Source of the DNA: Deltaproteobacteria bacterium
GTDB lineage: Bacteria; Desulfobacterota; DSM-4660; Desulfatiglandales; HGW-15
Direction of reading: 5' to 3'
Assembly: GCA_020060215.1 (NCBI GenBank)
Contig: JAGVAP010000096.1
Coordinates: 1-40,265 of the forward strand
Length of the DNA stretch: 40,265 nucleotides
The position numbers and the translations under genes were made by a program. Every line of letters begins with the position of its first letter. Positions within the stretch are counted from its first letter, which is position 1. A model generated the notes under the pieces. The model was given only the letters and a program-made list of their open reading frames with translations, did not search any database and was not told the DNA's origin. This document shows, one piece after another, positions 15,823 to 23,334 of the stretch.

Positions 15823-17550
15823 ATGGGCAAGGGTCGTACGCTTTTCAAAGACGAAATTCTCGAGAAATCACCCACCGGTATTAACGGTTTCGATGAGATC
15901 ACCGGCGGGGGGCTCCCCAAAGGAAGACCGACGCTGGTGGCGGGGTCGGCGGGCGCAGGAAAGACGCTGATGGGGATGGAATTCATCGTGCACGGCGCAA
16001 GAGACTACGGGGAACCCGGAGTCTTCGTCGCATTTGAAGAGTCCGTGAAGGACCTGGTCACGAACACGCAATCCATGTTCGATGTTCGCGGACTCGTGGA
16101 GAAGAACAAGATTGCGATCGATCATGTGTACATCGAAAAAGGCGAGATCGAGGAGACGGGGGAATTCGATCTCGACGGGCTGTTCGTGCGGCTCGCCTAT
16201 TCCATCGATCAGGTGAAGGCGAAGCGCGTCGTGCTCGACACCATCGAGGTCCTCTTTGCCGGTCTTCCGAACGAGGCCATCCTTCGGGCAGAGCTCCGGA
16301 GGCTCTTCCGGTGGCTCAAGGAACGGGAGCTCACGACCGTCGTCACGGGGGAGCGCGGCAGGGAAAGTCTTACGCGTCACGGCCTGGAGGAGTACGTGGC
16401 CGATTGCGTGGTCCTCCTCGATCACCGTGTCCATGAGCAGATATCGACCAGGCGCCTTCGCGTGGTCAAGTACCGGGGCTCATCTCACGGCGCAAACGAA
16501 TACCCCTTCCTGATCGGAGAAAAAGGCATCTCCGTGCTGCCGATTACTTCCGTCGGGTTGGGGTATGATGTTTCGCGGGAACACATCTCCTCGGGCATTC
16601 CGCGCCTGGACGCCATGCTTGAAGGAAAAGGGTTCTACCGCGGAAGCTCGGTTCTCCTCTCCGGCACCGCGGGGACCGGGAAGACGAGCCTTGCATCCAC
16701 TTTCGCAAAGGCAACGGCGGAGCGGGGGGAGCGGTGCCTTTATTTCGCGTACGAGGAGAGCCAGGCGCAGATCATCCGCAACATGCAATCGATCGGCATC
16801 CATCTGCAGCCATTCGTAGATAAGGGCCTTCTCAAGTTCGTAGCTGGGCGCCCGAGCGCGTTCGGGCTGGAGATGCACCTCACGATGATGCACAAGGCCG
16901 TCGAGGAGTTCAAACCCTCCGTCGTGGTGGTCGACCTGATCACCAACTTCATCCAGGCGGGGAGCGAAAGTGAAGTACGGTCCATGCTCACACGGATGAT
17001 CGACTTCTTCAAGGCAAGGCAGATCACGTCTCTTTTCAACAGCCTCACCAGAGGCGGCCATGAGATCGAACAGTCTGAAGTCGGCATGTCCTCCTTGATG
17101 GACGTATGGATCATTGTGCGGGACATCGAGAGCTCCGGGGAGCGGAACCGCGGGATCATGGTTCTCAAAGCACGGGGCACCGCCAATTCCAACCAGATCC
17201 GCGAATTCCGCATCACCGGGGAAGGGATCAAGATCGAAGATGTCTATGTCGGGCCCTCCGGGGTGCTGACCGGCGCAGCGCGCGCTGCACAGGAGGCGGC
17301 GGAGAAGGCGGCGGAGAGCGAGAGACGTCAGGAATACGAGCGAAAGCGTCGTGAGCTGGACCGCAAACGAGCCGTAGCCGAGTCGCAGATTGCGGCCATC
17401 CGGGCTCAGCTGGAGGCGGAGGAGGAGGAAATCCGCAAGGTCGATCAGCAGGAACGGAGCCGGGAGAAAACCGTTCTGGAATTTCGCGACAGGATGTGGC
17501 GGCTCCGCAAGGCCGATCAGGGGGATCGGCCGGAAGGTACTGAAGAATGA
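15823..17550 (+). CDS. kaiC: KaiC-family double-domain ATPase
   Basis: A 575-residue KaiC with two RecA-like domains. CI (about 10-245) has Walker A GSAGAGKT (41-48) and catalytic Glu72-Glu73 in VAFEES. CII (about 255-490) has Walker A GTAGTGKT (281-288) and Glu311-Glu312 in FAYEES. The site matching the cyanobacterial phosphorylated Ser431/Thr432 pair reads MSSLMD, giving Ser423-Ser424, so both positions are hydroxyl residues. After the CII core the protein carries an extra charged coiled-coil tail (about 485-560, AAQEAAEKAAESERRQEYER and onward), longer than in cyanobacterial KaiC (519 residues), where the A-loop end binds KaiA. No kaiA is present. Its stop overlaps kaiB1 by four bases, and three further kaiB genes follow. 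It likely works as a KaiB-controlled ATPase or signalling hub rather than a proven clock. Confidence 0.96.
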   Translation: MGKGRTLFKDEILEKSPTGINGFDEITGGGLPKGRPTLVAGSAGAGKTLMGMEFIVHGARDYGEPGVFVAFEESVKDLVTNTQSMFDVRGLVEKNKIAIDHVYIEKGEIEETGEFDLDGLFVRLAYSIDQVKAKRVVLDTIEVLFAGLPNEAILRAELRRLFRWLKERELTTVVTGERGRESLTRHGLEEYVADCVVLLDHRVHEQISTRRLRVVKYRGSSHGANEYPFLIGEKGISVLPITSVGLGYDVSREHISSGIPRLDAMLEGKGFYRGSSVLLSGTAGTGKTSLASTFAKATAERGERCLYFAYEESQAQIIRNMQSIGIHLQPFVDKGLLKFVAGRPSAFGLEMHLTMMHKAVEEFKPSVVVVDLITNFIQAGSESEVRSMLTRMIDFFKARQITSLFNSLTRGGHEIEQSEVGMSSLMDVWIIVRDIESSGERNRGIMVLKARGTANSNQIREFRITGEGIKIEDVYVGPSGVLTGAARAAQEAAEKAAESERRQEYERKRRELDRKRAVAESQIAAIRAQLEAEEEEIRKVDQQERSREKTVLEFRDRMWRLRKADQGDRPEGTEE

Positions 17551-17903
17551 CCGAGAAAAAGAGAAGAAGGCAGCCGGGCGCCAAGAAGGGCGATGTTCAT
17601 GAAGAGAATTTCTGGGAGCTGAAGCTCTACATCGCCGGAAAAACACGGAAGGGCAGCGCCGCTATCCAGAATCTCAAGGACATATGCGAAGAGCACCTGA
17701 AGGGGCGGTACCGGATTACGGTGATCGACCTGCGGGAGAGACCGGAGATCGCCTTCAAGGAACAGATCGTGGTTACTCCCACGGTGATCCGAGAGCTTCC
17801 CCCGCCGGTGAGAAAAATCATCGGGGACCTCTCAAGAAAGGAAAAGGTGCTGGTGGGTCTTGACATCCTGGCCAGAACGGTCGGCGAGGTCGCTCATGCC
17901 TGA
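17547..17903 (+). CDS. kaiB: KaiB-family protein 1
   Basis: A 118-residue thioredoxin-like KaiB. After a basic 22-residue N-terminal extension it reads [60 protein letters not shown] and GLDIL, matching the whole KaiB fold. It keeps the conserved TP, the [12 protein letters not shown] segment and the G-L-D at the positions where mutations are known to shift the KaiB fold switch. A tail of [10 protein letters not shown] follows. Its ATG overlaps the kaiC stop (ATGA), so the two are translationally coupled. It is the first of four consecutive, non-identical copies and probably the primary partner of this KaiC's CI ring. Confidence 0.94.
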   Translation: MTEKKRRRQPGAKKGDVHEENFWELKLYIAGKTRKGSAAIQNLKDICEEHLKGRYRITVIDLRERPEIAFKEQIVVTPTVIRELPPPVRKIIGDLSRKEKVLVGLDILARTVGEVAHA

Positions 17904-18243
17904 TCGAAAGAAGAACAAGAAAAAGGGCTTTGTACTCACCCTGTATATCGCGAGCATGAACGCGCGTGCGCGCTTTGCCATCGAGAACATCAGGAGATTT
18001 TGTGAGGAGCACCTCGAAGAGGGCTATGAACTGGAGGTCATCGATCTCAGAGAGAACCCGTCTCTGACGATAGAGGAGAAGATCGTGGCCACCCCGGTGC
18101 TGATCAAGCGTCTCCCCCCGCCGATTCGGACTTTCATCGGAAACATGCGGAACATGGAAAAGATTCTGGTGGGGATGGACCTGAAGAGAAAAGAAGGAGA
18201 AGAAGAAGCCATCCCGAACAACACCGACAGAGAGGGAGCATGA
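17896..18243 (+). CDS. kaiB: KaiB-family protein 2 (divergent)
   Basis: A 115-residue KaiB from the ATG at 17896, which overlaps the stop of kaiB1 by eight bases. It keeps [40 protein letters not shown] and the [10 protein letters not shown] region. The otherwise constant GDLS motif is replaced by GNMRNMEK, and the conserved TP is followed by V rather than T. The later G-M-D keeps the fold-switch glycine and aspartate. A Glu/Lys-rich tail ([13 protein letters not shown]) follows. The altered loop suggests it no longer binds KaiC like the others, or binds a different partner. It has the lowest similarity of the four to cyanobacterial KaiB. Family membership is firm; its specific role is not. 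Confidence 0.92.
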   Translation: MPDRKKNKKKGFVLTLYIASMNARARFAIENIRRFCEEHLEEGYELEVIDLRENPSLTIEEKIVATPVLIKRLPPPIRTFIGNMRNMEKILVGMDLKRKEGEEEAIPNNTDREGA

Positions 18244-18608
18244 TGAAGCCAAAGGCGCAGGCGGAATCCGTGAAAAGGAAACCCGCCGCAAAACCGAAAC
18301 CCGAAACAGGCAAGAAGCCCCGGGAGCAGGAATTGGAATTCTATGAACTGAGGCTCTATGTGGCGGGACAGACACCCAAGTCGATCACGGCCTTCTCCAA
18401 CCTGAAGAGGATCTGCGAGGAGAACCTCAAGGGCAAGTACCGTATCGAGGTGATCGACCTCATAGAAAACCCCAAACTTGCCGCAGGCGACCAGATCCTG
18501 GCCATCCCAACGCTTGTGAGAAAGCTTCCGGAGCCTGTGAGAAAGATCATCGGCGATCTGTCCAACGAAGAACGCGTCCTCGTCGGCCTCGATCTCCTCC
18601 CGCGCTGA
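18240..18608 (+). CDS. kaiB: KaiB-family protein 3
   Basis: A 122-residue KaiB whose ATG overlaps the preceding stop by four bases. A Lys/Pro-rich leader of about 32 residues ([20 protein letters not shown]) precedes a canonical KaiB core: [60 protein letters not shown] and GLDLL. Of the four it is the closest by eye to cyanobacterial KaiB, sharing LYVAG.TP.S, ENPKLA and RKIIGDLS. The long basic leader is unusual and may be a flexible tether or nucleic-acid or partner contact. It lies in the same transcription unit as kaiC. Confidence 0.95.
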   Translation: MMKPKAQAESVKRKPAAKPKPETGKKPREQELEFYELRLYVAGQTPKSITAFSNLKRICEENLKGKYRIEVIDLIENPKLAAGDQILAIPTLVRKLPEPVRKIIGDLSNEERVLVGLDLLPR

Positions 18609-18641
18609 ATGCAGATCACATCCATTGAAGGAGAACCATCC

Positions 18642-18986
18642 ATGGCCAAGCGAAAGACGGGAGTCTCCGCCGCGAAGTACGAAAAAGCCATTTCAAAGAA
18701 GAAGCAGCAGAACCACCTGTTGCGACTGTACGTGACGGGGACCACCCGCAGGAGCGTCCGGGCGATTGAAAACATCAGGAAGATCTGCGAGGAGTATCTC
18801 CCGGATAGCTATGAACTGGAGATCATCGATGTGTACCAGCAGCCTCAGCTTTTGAACGGAGACCAGATCGTCGCGGTTCCCACACTCATCAAGAGGCTGC
18901 CGTCGCCCTTGAGGAAATTCATCGGGGATCTCTCGGACACCGACAAGATTCTCCTGGGATTGGATCTGAAAAAGAAGAGAGGTTGA
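18642..18986 (+). CDS. kaiB: KaiB-family protein 4
   Basis: A 114-residue KaiB from the ATG at 18642 behind GAAGGAGAACCATCC; a frame 33 bases longer has no ribosome site. A Lys-rich N-terminal stretch of about 24 residues (KRKTGVSAAKYEKAISKKKQ) precedes LLRLYVTGTTRRSVRAIENI, LEIIDVYQQPQLLNGDQIVA, LPSPLRKFIGDLSDTDKILL and GLDLKKK. The GDLSD and GLD positions match cyanobacterial KaiB. Unlike copies 1-3 it has its own ribosome site after a 33-base gap, so it may be expressed at a different level. A strong hairpin about 160 bp downstream could end the operon. Confidence 0.94.
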   Translation: MAKRKTGVSAAKYEKAISKKKQQNHLLRLYVTGTTRRSVRAIENIRKICEEYLPDSYELEIIDVYQQPQLLNGDQIVAVPTLIKRLPSPLRKFIGDLSDTDKILLGLDLKKKRG

Positions 18987-19143
18987 AAGGTCCATATGGG
19001 ATGAAACCCAGTCTCGGAAAGAGCGGTTGCTTTACCCTGCCGGTCAACGGAGGAAAACCATGCGCTCTCTCCTGAAAATCCGGCGCAGCCGGCACACAAA
19101 GGCGAGTGTGTACGTTGGACCGAACGCTGAGGAGGACGGGAGC

Positions 19144-19173
19144 CCCCCGGAGGGCGTGCAGGCCTTCCGGGGG
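19144..19173. terminator. Strong hairpin between convergent operons
   Basis: CCCCCGGAGGGC (19144-19155) pairs with GCCTTCCGGGGG (19162-19173), 12 pairs with one G-U, six-base loop. It lacks a U-tract but lies between the end of the kai operon and the convergent cytochrome b gene, where a bidirectional stop is expected. Confidence 0.55.
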
Positions 19174-19213
19174 TCGCGATGGAGGGAGGCGGCTCGGGAA
19201 AAGGAGGGCGGAG

Positions 19214-19918
19214 TCAATCGATCTTTTCCCGGACAGGAACCTCTTCCCAACCGGAGCACATGGCCCTGAAGTGGGCTGTGAGCGAGTGACCGGTGGTTGT
19301 CATATAGACATGGACAATCAGGAAGATCAGCAGTGCGAAACCTCCGGCCATATGCAGAAAGGCGATGACGCCGAGGCCGAGCTTGCCCAAACCCATCTGG
19401 CCCCATGAGTTGTAGGTGTAGTAGAGAACACCCGTGAGCATCTGAAAGGGGATGAGGAAGACGGAAATGGAGAGATAGGTGAGCCGCTGAAGCGGATTGT
19501 GCTTGGCCCGCTCGCTCTTGGGGACGGGATGAGGCTCCCCGCGGAAGATGCCGATCATGTAATAGAGCATGACCGTCAGAAGCATGCGGGTGGTCGGGAT
19601 GTAGTGCTTCCACTGGCCGGTCGTCAGGTGCCAGAAGACGATGAAGGCATAGAGGACCAGCCAGGCGATGCCCAGGCCGTTGTGCCACTCCACCGCCCTC
19701 TGGAAACCGAAGAGGTTGTATCCCAGGTGGATCTCGTATCCCGTGAGCCCCAGCAGCACGACGAATCCGGCCTGGGCCCAATGCCAGAACCGTTCGAACC
19801 TCGTATACAGGTACAGCCGGTCCATGGCGCATTCATCTTGACCCACGGTGTTGTCCCTGCTTCCGGCGGTGTAAAGACGCAGCCTTTCCGCCGCAGCGTT
19901 CAGTCTATCGGTGACCAT
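19214..19918 (-). CDS. Membrane cytochrome b (thiosulfate reductase/hydrogenase type)
   Basis: A 234-residue protein with about four membrane helices. It carries histidines placed for two b hemes: RFERFWHWAQAGFVVLL, EWHNGLGIAWLVLYAFIVFWHL, and later LHMAGGFALLIFLIVHVYMT. The DRLYLYTRFERFWHW entry is typical of the cytochrome b561/PhsC-like family that passes electrons between quinones and a periplasmic partner. The partner is very likely the octaheme cytochrome encoded just upstream, whose last 14 bases overlap this start. A ribosome site (AAGGAGGG) supports the ATG at 19918; the shorter start at 19825 would remove a 31-residue N-terminal tail. Electron transfer between the quinone pool and the octaheme protein is the inferred role. 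Confidence 0.9.
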   Translation of the reverse strand: MVTDRLNAAAERLRLYTAGSRDNTVGQDECAMDRLYLYTRFERFWHWAQAGFVVLLGLTGYEIHLGYNLFGFQRAVEWHNGLGIAWLVLYAFIVFWHLTTGQWKHYIPTTRMLLTVMLYYMIGIFRGEPHPVPKSERAKHNPLQRLTYLSISVFLIPFQMLTGVLYYTYNSWGQMGLGKLGLGVIAFLHMAGGFALLIFLIVHVYMTTTGHSLTAHFRAMCSGWEEVPVREKID

Positions 19919-21551
19919 TCTTTTCCCTCCTTCTGCGGGCCGCTATCCGGCCTGCCCCATGGCCCATCACTCCCAGCAGAGAGGCGACCACACCCGACCA
20001 ACCGATGACGTTGAGCGGTTGGTTGCCGTCCCGTCCCGGCATGTAGAATCCAGCAAGATTGGACAGCCGCCCGGTCTTGCTGTGGCATTCGGTGCAGGCG
20101 AGCGTCTTTTCCTTGGGCGCGACCATATGGGTGGTCTGGAAGATGTACTCGGTTTCCACGAAATCGTATTCACCGCTGAACGGGAGCCCCGTGTACTCCA
20201 TGCCCTTGCTGATCGCGGTCTTCCAGTCGTATTGACTCCAGTAGGATCCCGATCCCTTCGGCCCGAAAAGCTTGGGCACGACCATGGTCTTGTGGACCTT
20301 GTCGTACGGCTGTTTTCCGCGGTGCACCTTGAAGGGGTAGATGCGGGAGTTCGGGTCGTCGTAGGTACCCTCGGCAAAGTTCAGCTTGACCACCTGGCCC
20401 GGGTCGATCTTGTCCGTGAGGAGCACGTTCCGGAGCACCCCGTTGTACCAGAAGTATTCCGGCCGGACGTTCTTTTCCCATCGGAACTCCCCTTTCATGC
20501 CGTCGTAGACGGCCCTTCCGTCCTGCATCTTCTTGATCGGCTTGCCTTCCCCGTCACGGGTCCCCGCCTTGGACCAGTCCCAGAGCATCTTGGTGGAATT
20601 CACGCGGGCAAATTCGGGGATGTGGCAGGTCTGGCAGGCCACCTTGTCGGTGTGATCGTTGGCCTTGACGCCGGCCTTGTGGGGGGTTTCGCTGTGGCAG
20701 GAGACGCAGGTGATGCGCTTGATCACGTCCGACTGCAGGAGGTTCCTTTTGTCGTCGGTGGCGGAGAACTTGTAGTAGCGGCCGGAGATCGCGTGTTTTT
20801 CCGTCGTATGGCACCTGGTGCAGTTGAAGTTCTCGTCCTCCACGGCCATGTGGACATCCAGGGCCTTGTTGGGCTTGAACATGGAGGAGTCGAGATCCCC
20901 GTGCTTGACCCCTTCTCCTCCCCCTCCGAAGAAGTGGCAGACGCCGCAGTTTCGCCGGGTGGGCCGGCCCACGCTCTGGGCGACCTTGTTCCATTCAGGA
21001 GGAAGATAGGTCTTCTTCTCCATGGGGAAAGGGGTGGGTTCGGAAACCGGGTTCCCCGCCATGGTGGGGAACTTCTCGTAGGTTCCGGTCTGCTCGTGGC
21101 AGATGAGGCAGTCCACCCTTTCCTCGGCGGTCAGATCGAAGGTCTTGTCCTTCCACCCGTACCCGATGTGGCAGGAGGTGCATCGGGGCTCATTGGATGG
21201 CACGGCCACGCAAAAGTTGTTCACCACGAGTCCGGCCTTTCCGAGTTTTCCCTCAGGATCGTCAGGGGCGATCCACTTCCAGTGGAGGGTCTCCTGGATC
21301 TGTTTCGCGGCCTCGGTGTGGCAGCTCAGACATGCCTTCGTCACCTCGGGGCCGCTCTTGAACTCCTGTTTGAGCGCATCGAACTTGGAGTGGTCGGCGG
21401 TGACGTTCTGCGTGTGGCTGGTCCCGTAATCGCCGTTGACCGGGCCCTTGGCGTCGGGTAGCGCGGCATCTACGGGCAGACCGTTCGTCCCGATGAGAAA
21501 CAAAAAGGCCGCCACCAGGACACCCATGGTCGAAAACTTTCTCCTTCCCAT
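19905..21551 (-). CDS. Octaheme c-type cytochrome, tetrathionate-reductase-like family
   Basis: A 548-residue exported cytochrome. A signal peptide (1-29) ends in a VDAA-type site. Eight CxxCH motifs follow: CLSCH, CTSCH, CLICH, CGVCH, CTRCH, CVSCH, CQTCH and CTECH. The arrangement (NNFCVAVPSNEPRCTSCHIG, YGWKDKTFDL, HFFGGGGEGVKHGDLD) matches the octaheme tetrathionate reductase-like family, some of which reduce tetrathionate, nitrite or hydroxylamine in the test tube. No CxxCK site was seen. A C-terminal helix (about 515-533) anchors it to the membrane with a basic tail inside. A GAGGAG ribosome site precedes the ATG. It forms an operon with cytochrome b and is transcribed from a -24/-12 promoter. 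Its physiological substrate is not fixed by sequence. Confidence 0.92.
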   Translation of the reverse strand: MGRRKFSTMGVLVAAFLFLIGTNGLPVDAALPDAKGPVNGDYGTSHTQNVTADHSKFDALKQEFKSGPEVTKACLSCHTEAAKQIQETLHWKWIAPDDPEGKLGKAGLVVNNFCVAVPSNEPRCTSCHIGYGWKDKTFDLTAEERVDCLICHEQTGTYEKFPTMAGNPVSEPTPFPMEKKTYLPPEWNKVAQSVGRPTRRNCGVCHFFGGGGEGVKHGDLDSSMFKPNKALDVHMAVEDENFNCTRCHTTEKHAISGRYYKFSATDDKRNLLQSDVIKRITCVSCHSETPHKAGVKANDHTDKVACQTCHIPEFARVNSTKMLWDWSKAGTRDGEGKPIKKMQDGRAVYDGMKGEFRWEKNVRPEYFWYNGVLRNVLLTDKIDPGQVVKLNFAEGTYDDPNSRIYPFKVHRGKQPYDKVHKTMVVPKLFGPKGSGSYWSQYDWKTAISKGMEYTGLPFSGEYDFVETEYIFQTTHMVAPKEKTLACTECHSKTGRLSNLAGFYMPGRDGNQPLNVIGWSGVVASLLGVMGHGAGRIAARRRREKNGHR

Positions 21552-21707
21552 AACTCCTCCTCATCCATGTGGGCCGGCTCGTGTCGCGTCCCCTGAAACA
21601 CTTTCAAGAGATCCTGCTTCGACCCCTGCGCACCATTCACAGGAGTCGAGATCACCTTAACGCATGAAGGCGGGCGAACTCGAAGAGAAGCCGGACACCC
21701 AACACGA

Positions 21708-21723
21708 AGCAAAAGGTATGCCT
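21708..21723 (-). promoter_or_regulatory. Sigma-54 (-24/-12) promoter of the octaheme cytochrome operon
   Basis: On the minus strand the sequence reads AGGCATACCTTTTGCT, with the essential GG and GC separated by exactly 10 bases. It lies about 155 bp upstream of the cytochrome start and 75-120 bp from inverted repeats in front of the divergent sigma-54 activator. Confidence 0.75.
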
Positions 21724-21776
21724 GCGGGCGGTCACATTGTAAGAGGCTGAAACCACGAACATAGATGGGAGAGGGA

Positions 21777-21805
21777 TTGCGGTCCGGGCCGCAAACTGTT
21801 AAAAT
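21777..21805 (+). promoter_or_regulatory. Possible sigma-70 promoter of the PAS/Cys sigma-54 activator
   Basis: TTGCGG (21777-21782), 17-bp spacer, TAAAAT (21800-21805). The -35 is weak. The -10 overlaps the left arm of the CTGTT...AACAG inverted repeat, which would allow autoregulation. Confidence 0.4.
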
Positions 21806-21828
21806 CGCTTAAACGGTTGTTTAAACAG
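21796..21828. promoter_or_regulatory. Inverted-repeat upstream activator site
   Basis: CTGTTAAAA (21796-21804) and TTTAAACAG (21820-21828) are near-inverted, and TTAAAC-GGTT-GTTTAA (21809-21824) is a perfect inner inverted repeat. The site lies 75-120 bp upstream of the -24/-12 promoter, the usual distance for a sigma-54 activator binding site. Confidence 0.55.
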
Positions 21829-21863
21829 CTCACTCCGGGAACCGGTCCGCAAAAGGGGGGACG

Positions 21864-23216
21864 ATGAAAGAGACGGACTTCAGCCGACACTGGGGCAAGA
21901 TCATCGACACGATGCACGACGGGCTCATGTTGATCGCCCCCGATGGAACGATCCGGATGGTGAATCGGTCGTTCGAGAAGATGACCGGATACGGCTCGGG
22001 CCGGCTGGTCGGAAGATCCTGCACGACCCTCAACTGCGATGCCTGTGAAACGACGCTGAAGGAGGGGGCCCCCTGGTGGTGCAATCTCTTCGAGCGCGGG
22101 GAGGTGATTCGGAGGCGGTGTGTGGTCATGAAGAACGACGGGACCTACCTGCCGGTGCTGAAGAACGCCTCACTGATCCGCGACGCCAAGGGGAGACCGC
22201 TCGGCGCGGTGGAAACCTTCACCGACCTCTCCGAGCTGGAGCGGATGGATCGGACCATCGATCAACTGTCACAGCAGCTCGATCTCGCGGGCGGATTTCA
22301 CGGGATCGTCGGGAAATCCGAGATCATGCAGAAGGTCTATGAGGTCATCCAGAAGGCGGCGCAGAGCGATGCCCCCGTCATCATCTTCGGTGAGAGCGGC
22401 ACGGGGAAGGAGCTCGTCGCCCAGGCGGTCCACGAGCTCGGGAGGAGAAGGGAGAAGCCCTTTGTGCAGCTCAACTGCGCGGCCCTCAACGAGGCCCTGC
22501 TCGAGAGCGAGCTCTTCGGACATGTCAAAGGCGCCTTTACCGGGGCGTACAAGCACCGGATCGGACGATTCGAGGCGGCGCACGAAGGAGATCTCTTCCT
22601 GGACGAGATCGCGGACGTGCCCCTCGGGATCCAGGTGAAGCTGCTCCGCGCCCTGGAGACCAAGAGGTTCGAGCGCGTGGGCGACCACAGGCCCATCTCG
22701 GTGGATGTGCGGATCATTACGGCCACCAACAAGAACCTGCTCGAGCTGATTGCGGAGAAGAAGTTCAGGGACGACCTCTTCTTCCGCATCAATGTCATCC
22801 CGATCCACCTCCCTCCGCTCCGGGAGAGGGCGGAGGACATCCCCCTGCTGGTCAACACCTTCATGGAACGTTTGCGGAGCAGGACGGGGAAGTCGATCAA
22901 GGGGCTGGCGCAGTCGGTCCTGGACCATTTCATCTCCTACCCCTGGCCGGGGAATGTTCGAGAGTTGAAGAGCGCCCTCGAATACGCCTTCGTGATTGCA
23001 GAAAAAGGACCTGTACAGATCGAGCACATTCCGCCCCAGATCACGATGGGCCGGTCCGGCCCTGCAGATCACGGGGCCGAGAGGGAGTCCCTCATCGCCG
23101 CCCTGCGGGCGAGCCGCGGCAATCAGACCAGGGCCGCCGGGATCCTGGGCGTGAACCGGGTGACGGTCTGGAACAGGATGAGGAAGTACGGGATCGATCC
23201 GAAGAGGATCGGGTAA
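21864..23216 (+). CDS. PAS/Cys-cluster sigma-54-dependent activator
   Basis: A 450-residue enhancer-binding protein. The N-terminal PAS domain (10-125) has a Cys cluster in its core: Cys53, Cys58, Cys61 and Cys73 (CTTLNCDACE and PWWC), plus Cys86. That is enough to hold an Fe-S cluster, zinc or a redox switch. The AAA+ domain has Walker A GESGTGKE (176-183), GAFTGA (223-228) and Walker B LFLDE (about 244-248). A Fis-type helix-turn-helix (NQTRAAGILGVNRVTVWNRM) ends the protein. There is no receiver domain. It is divergent from the octaheme cytochrome operon, whose promoter is -24/-12, so it is very likely its activator, responding to redox state or a small ligand through the Cys-bearing PAS domain. 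Confidence 0.95.
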   Translation: MKETDFSRHWGKIIDTMHDGLMLIAPDGTIRMVNRSFEKMTGYGSGRLVGRSCTTLNCDACETTLKEGAPWWCNLFERGEVIRRRCVVMKNDGTYLPVLKNASLIRDAKGRPLGAVETFTDLSELERMDRTIDQLSQQLDLAGGFHGIVGKSEIMQKVYEVIQKAAQSDAPVIIFGESGTGKELVAQAVHELGRRREKPFVQLNCAALNEALLESELFGHVKGAFTGAYKHRIGRFEAAHEGDLFLDEIADVPLGIQVKLLRALETKRFERVGDHRPISVDVRIITATNKNLLELIAEKKFRDDLFFRINVIPIHLPPLRERAEDIPLLVNTFMERLRSRTGKSIKGLAQSVLDHFISYPWPGNVRELKSALEYAFVIAEKGPVQIEHIPPQITMGRSGPADHGAERESLIAALRASRGNQTRAAGILGVNRVTVWNRMRKYGIDPKRIG

Positions 23217-23236
23217 TGGAAAGCGGGACAGGGGTC

Positions 23237-23262
23237 GTAGGATGGGTGGAGCGAAGCGGAAC
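23237..23262 (+). repeat. REP-like palindromic repeat, copy 3
   Basis: GTAGGATGGGTGGAGCGAAG then CGGAACC, truncated relative to copies 1 and 4 in its right arm. It lies in the short gap between the sigma-54 activator and the LarE gene. Confidence 0.7.
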
Positions 23263-23334
23263 CAGGTCATCTTGGGGGCTGGTGGAAGCGGCAAGGCGGA
23301 ATCGGCTACGGAAACCAAAACCGGGGAGGTGTTG

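Noticed and set aside
16480..17646. Minus-strand open frame antisense to kaiC
   Set aside because: It has no domain or ribosome site; the sense-strand KaiC motifs are unambiguous.
15823..18986. Circadian clock function
   Set aside because: KaiC and KaiB are present but kaiA and clock output kinases (SasA, CikA) are not. A clock cannot be inferred from this sequence.
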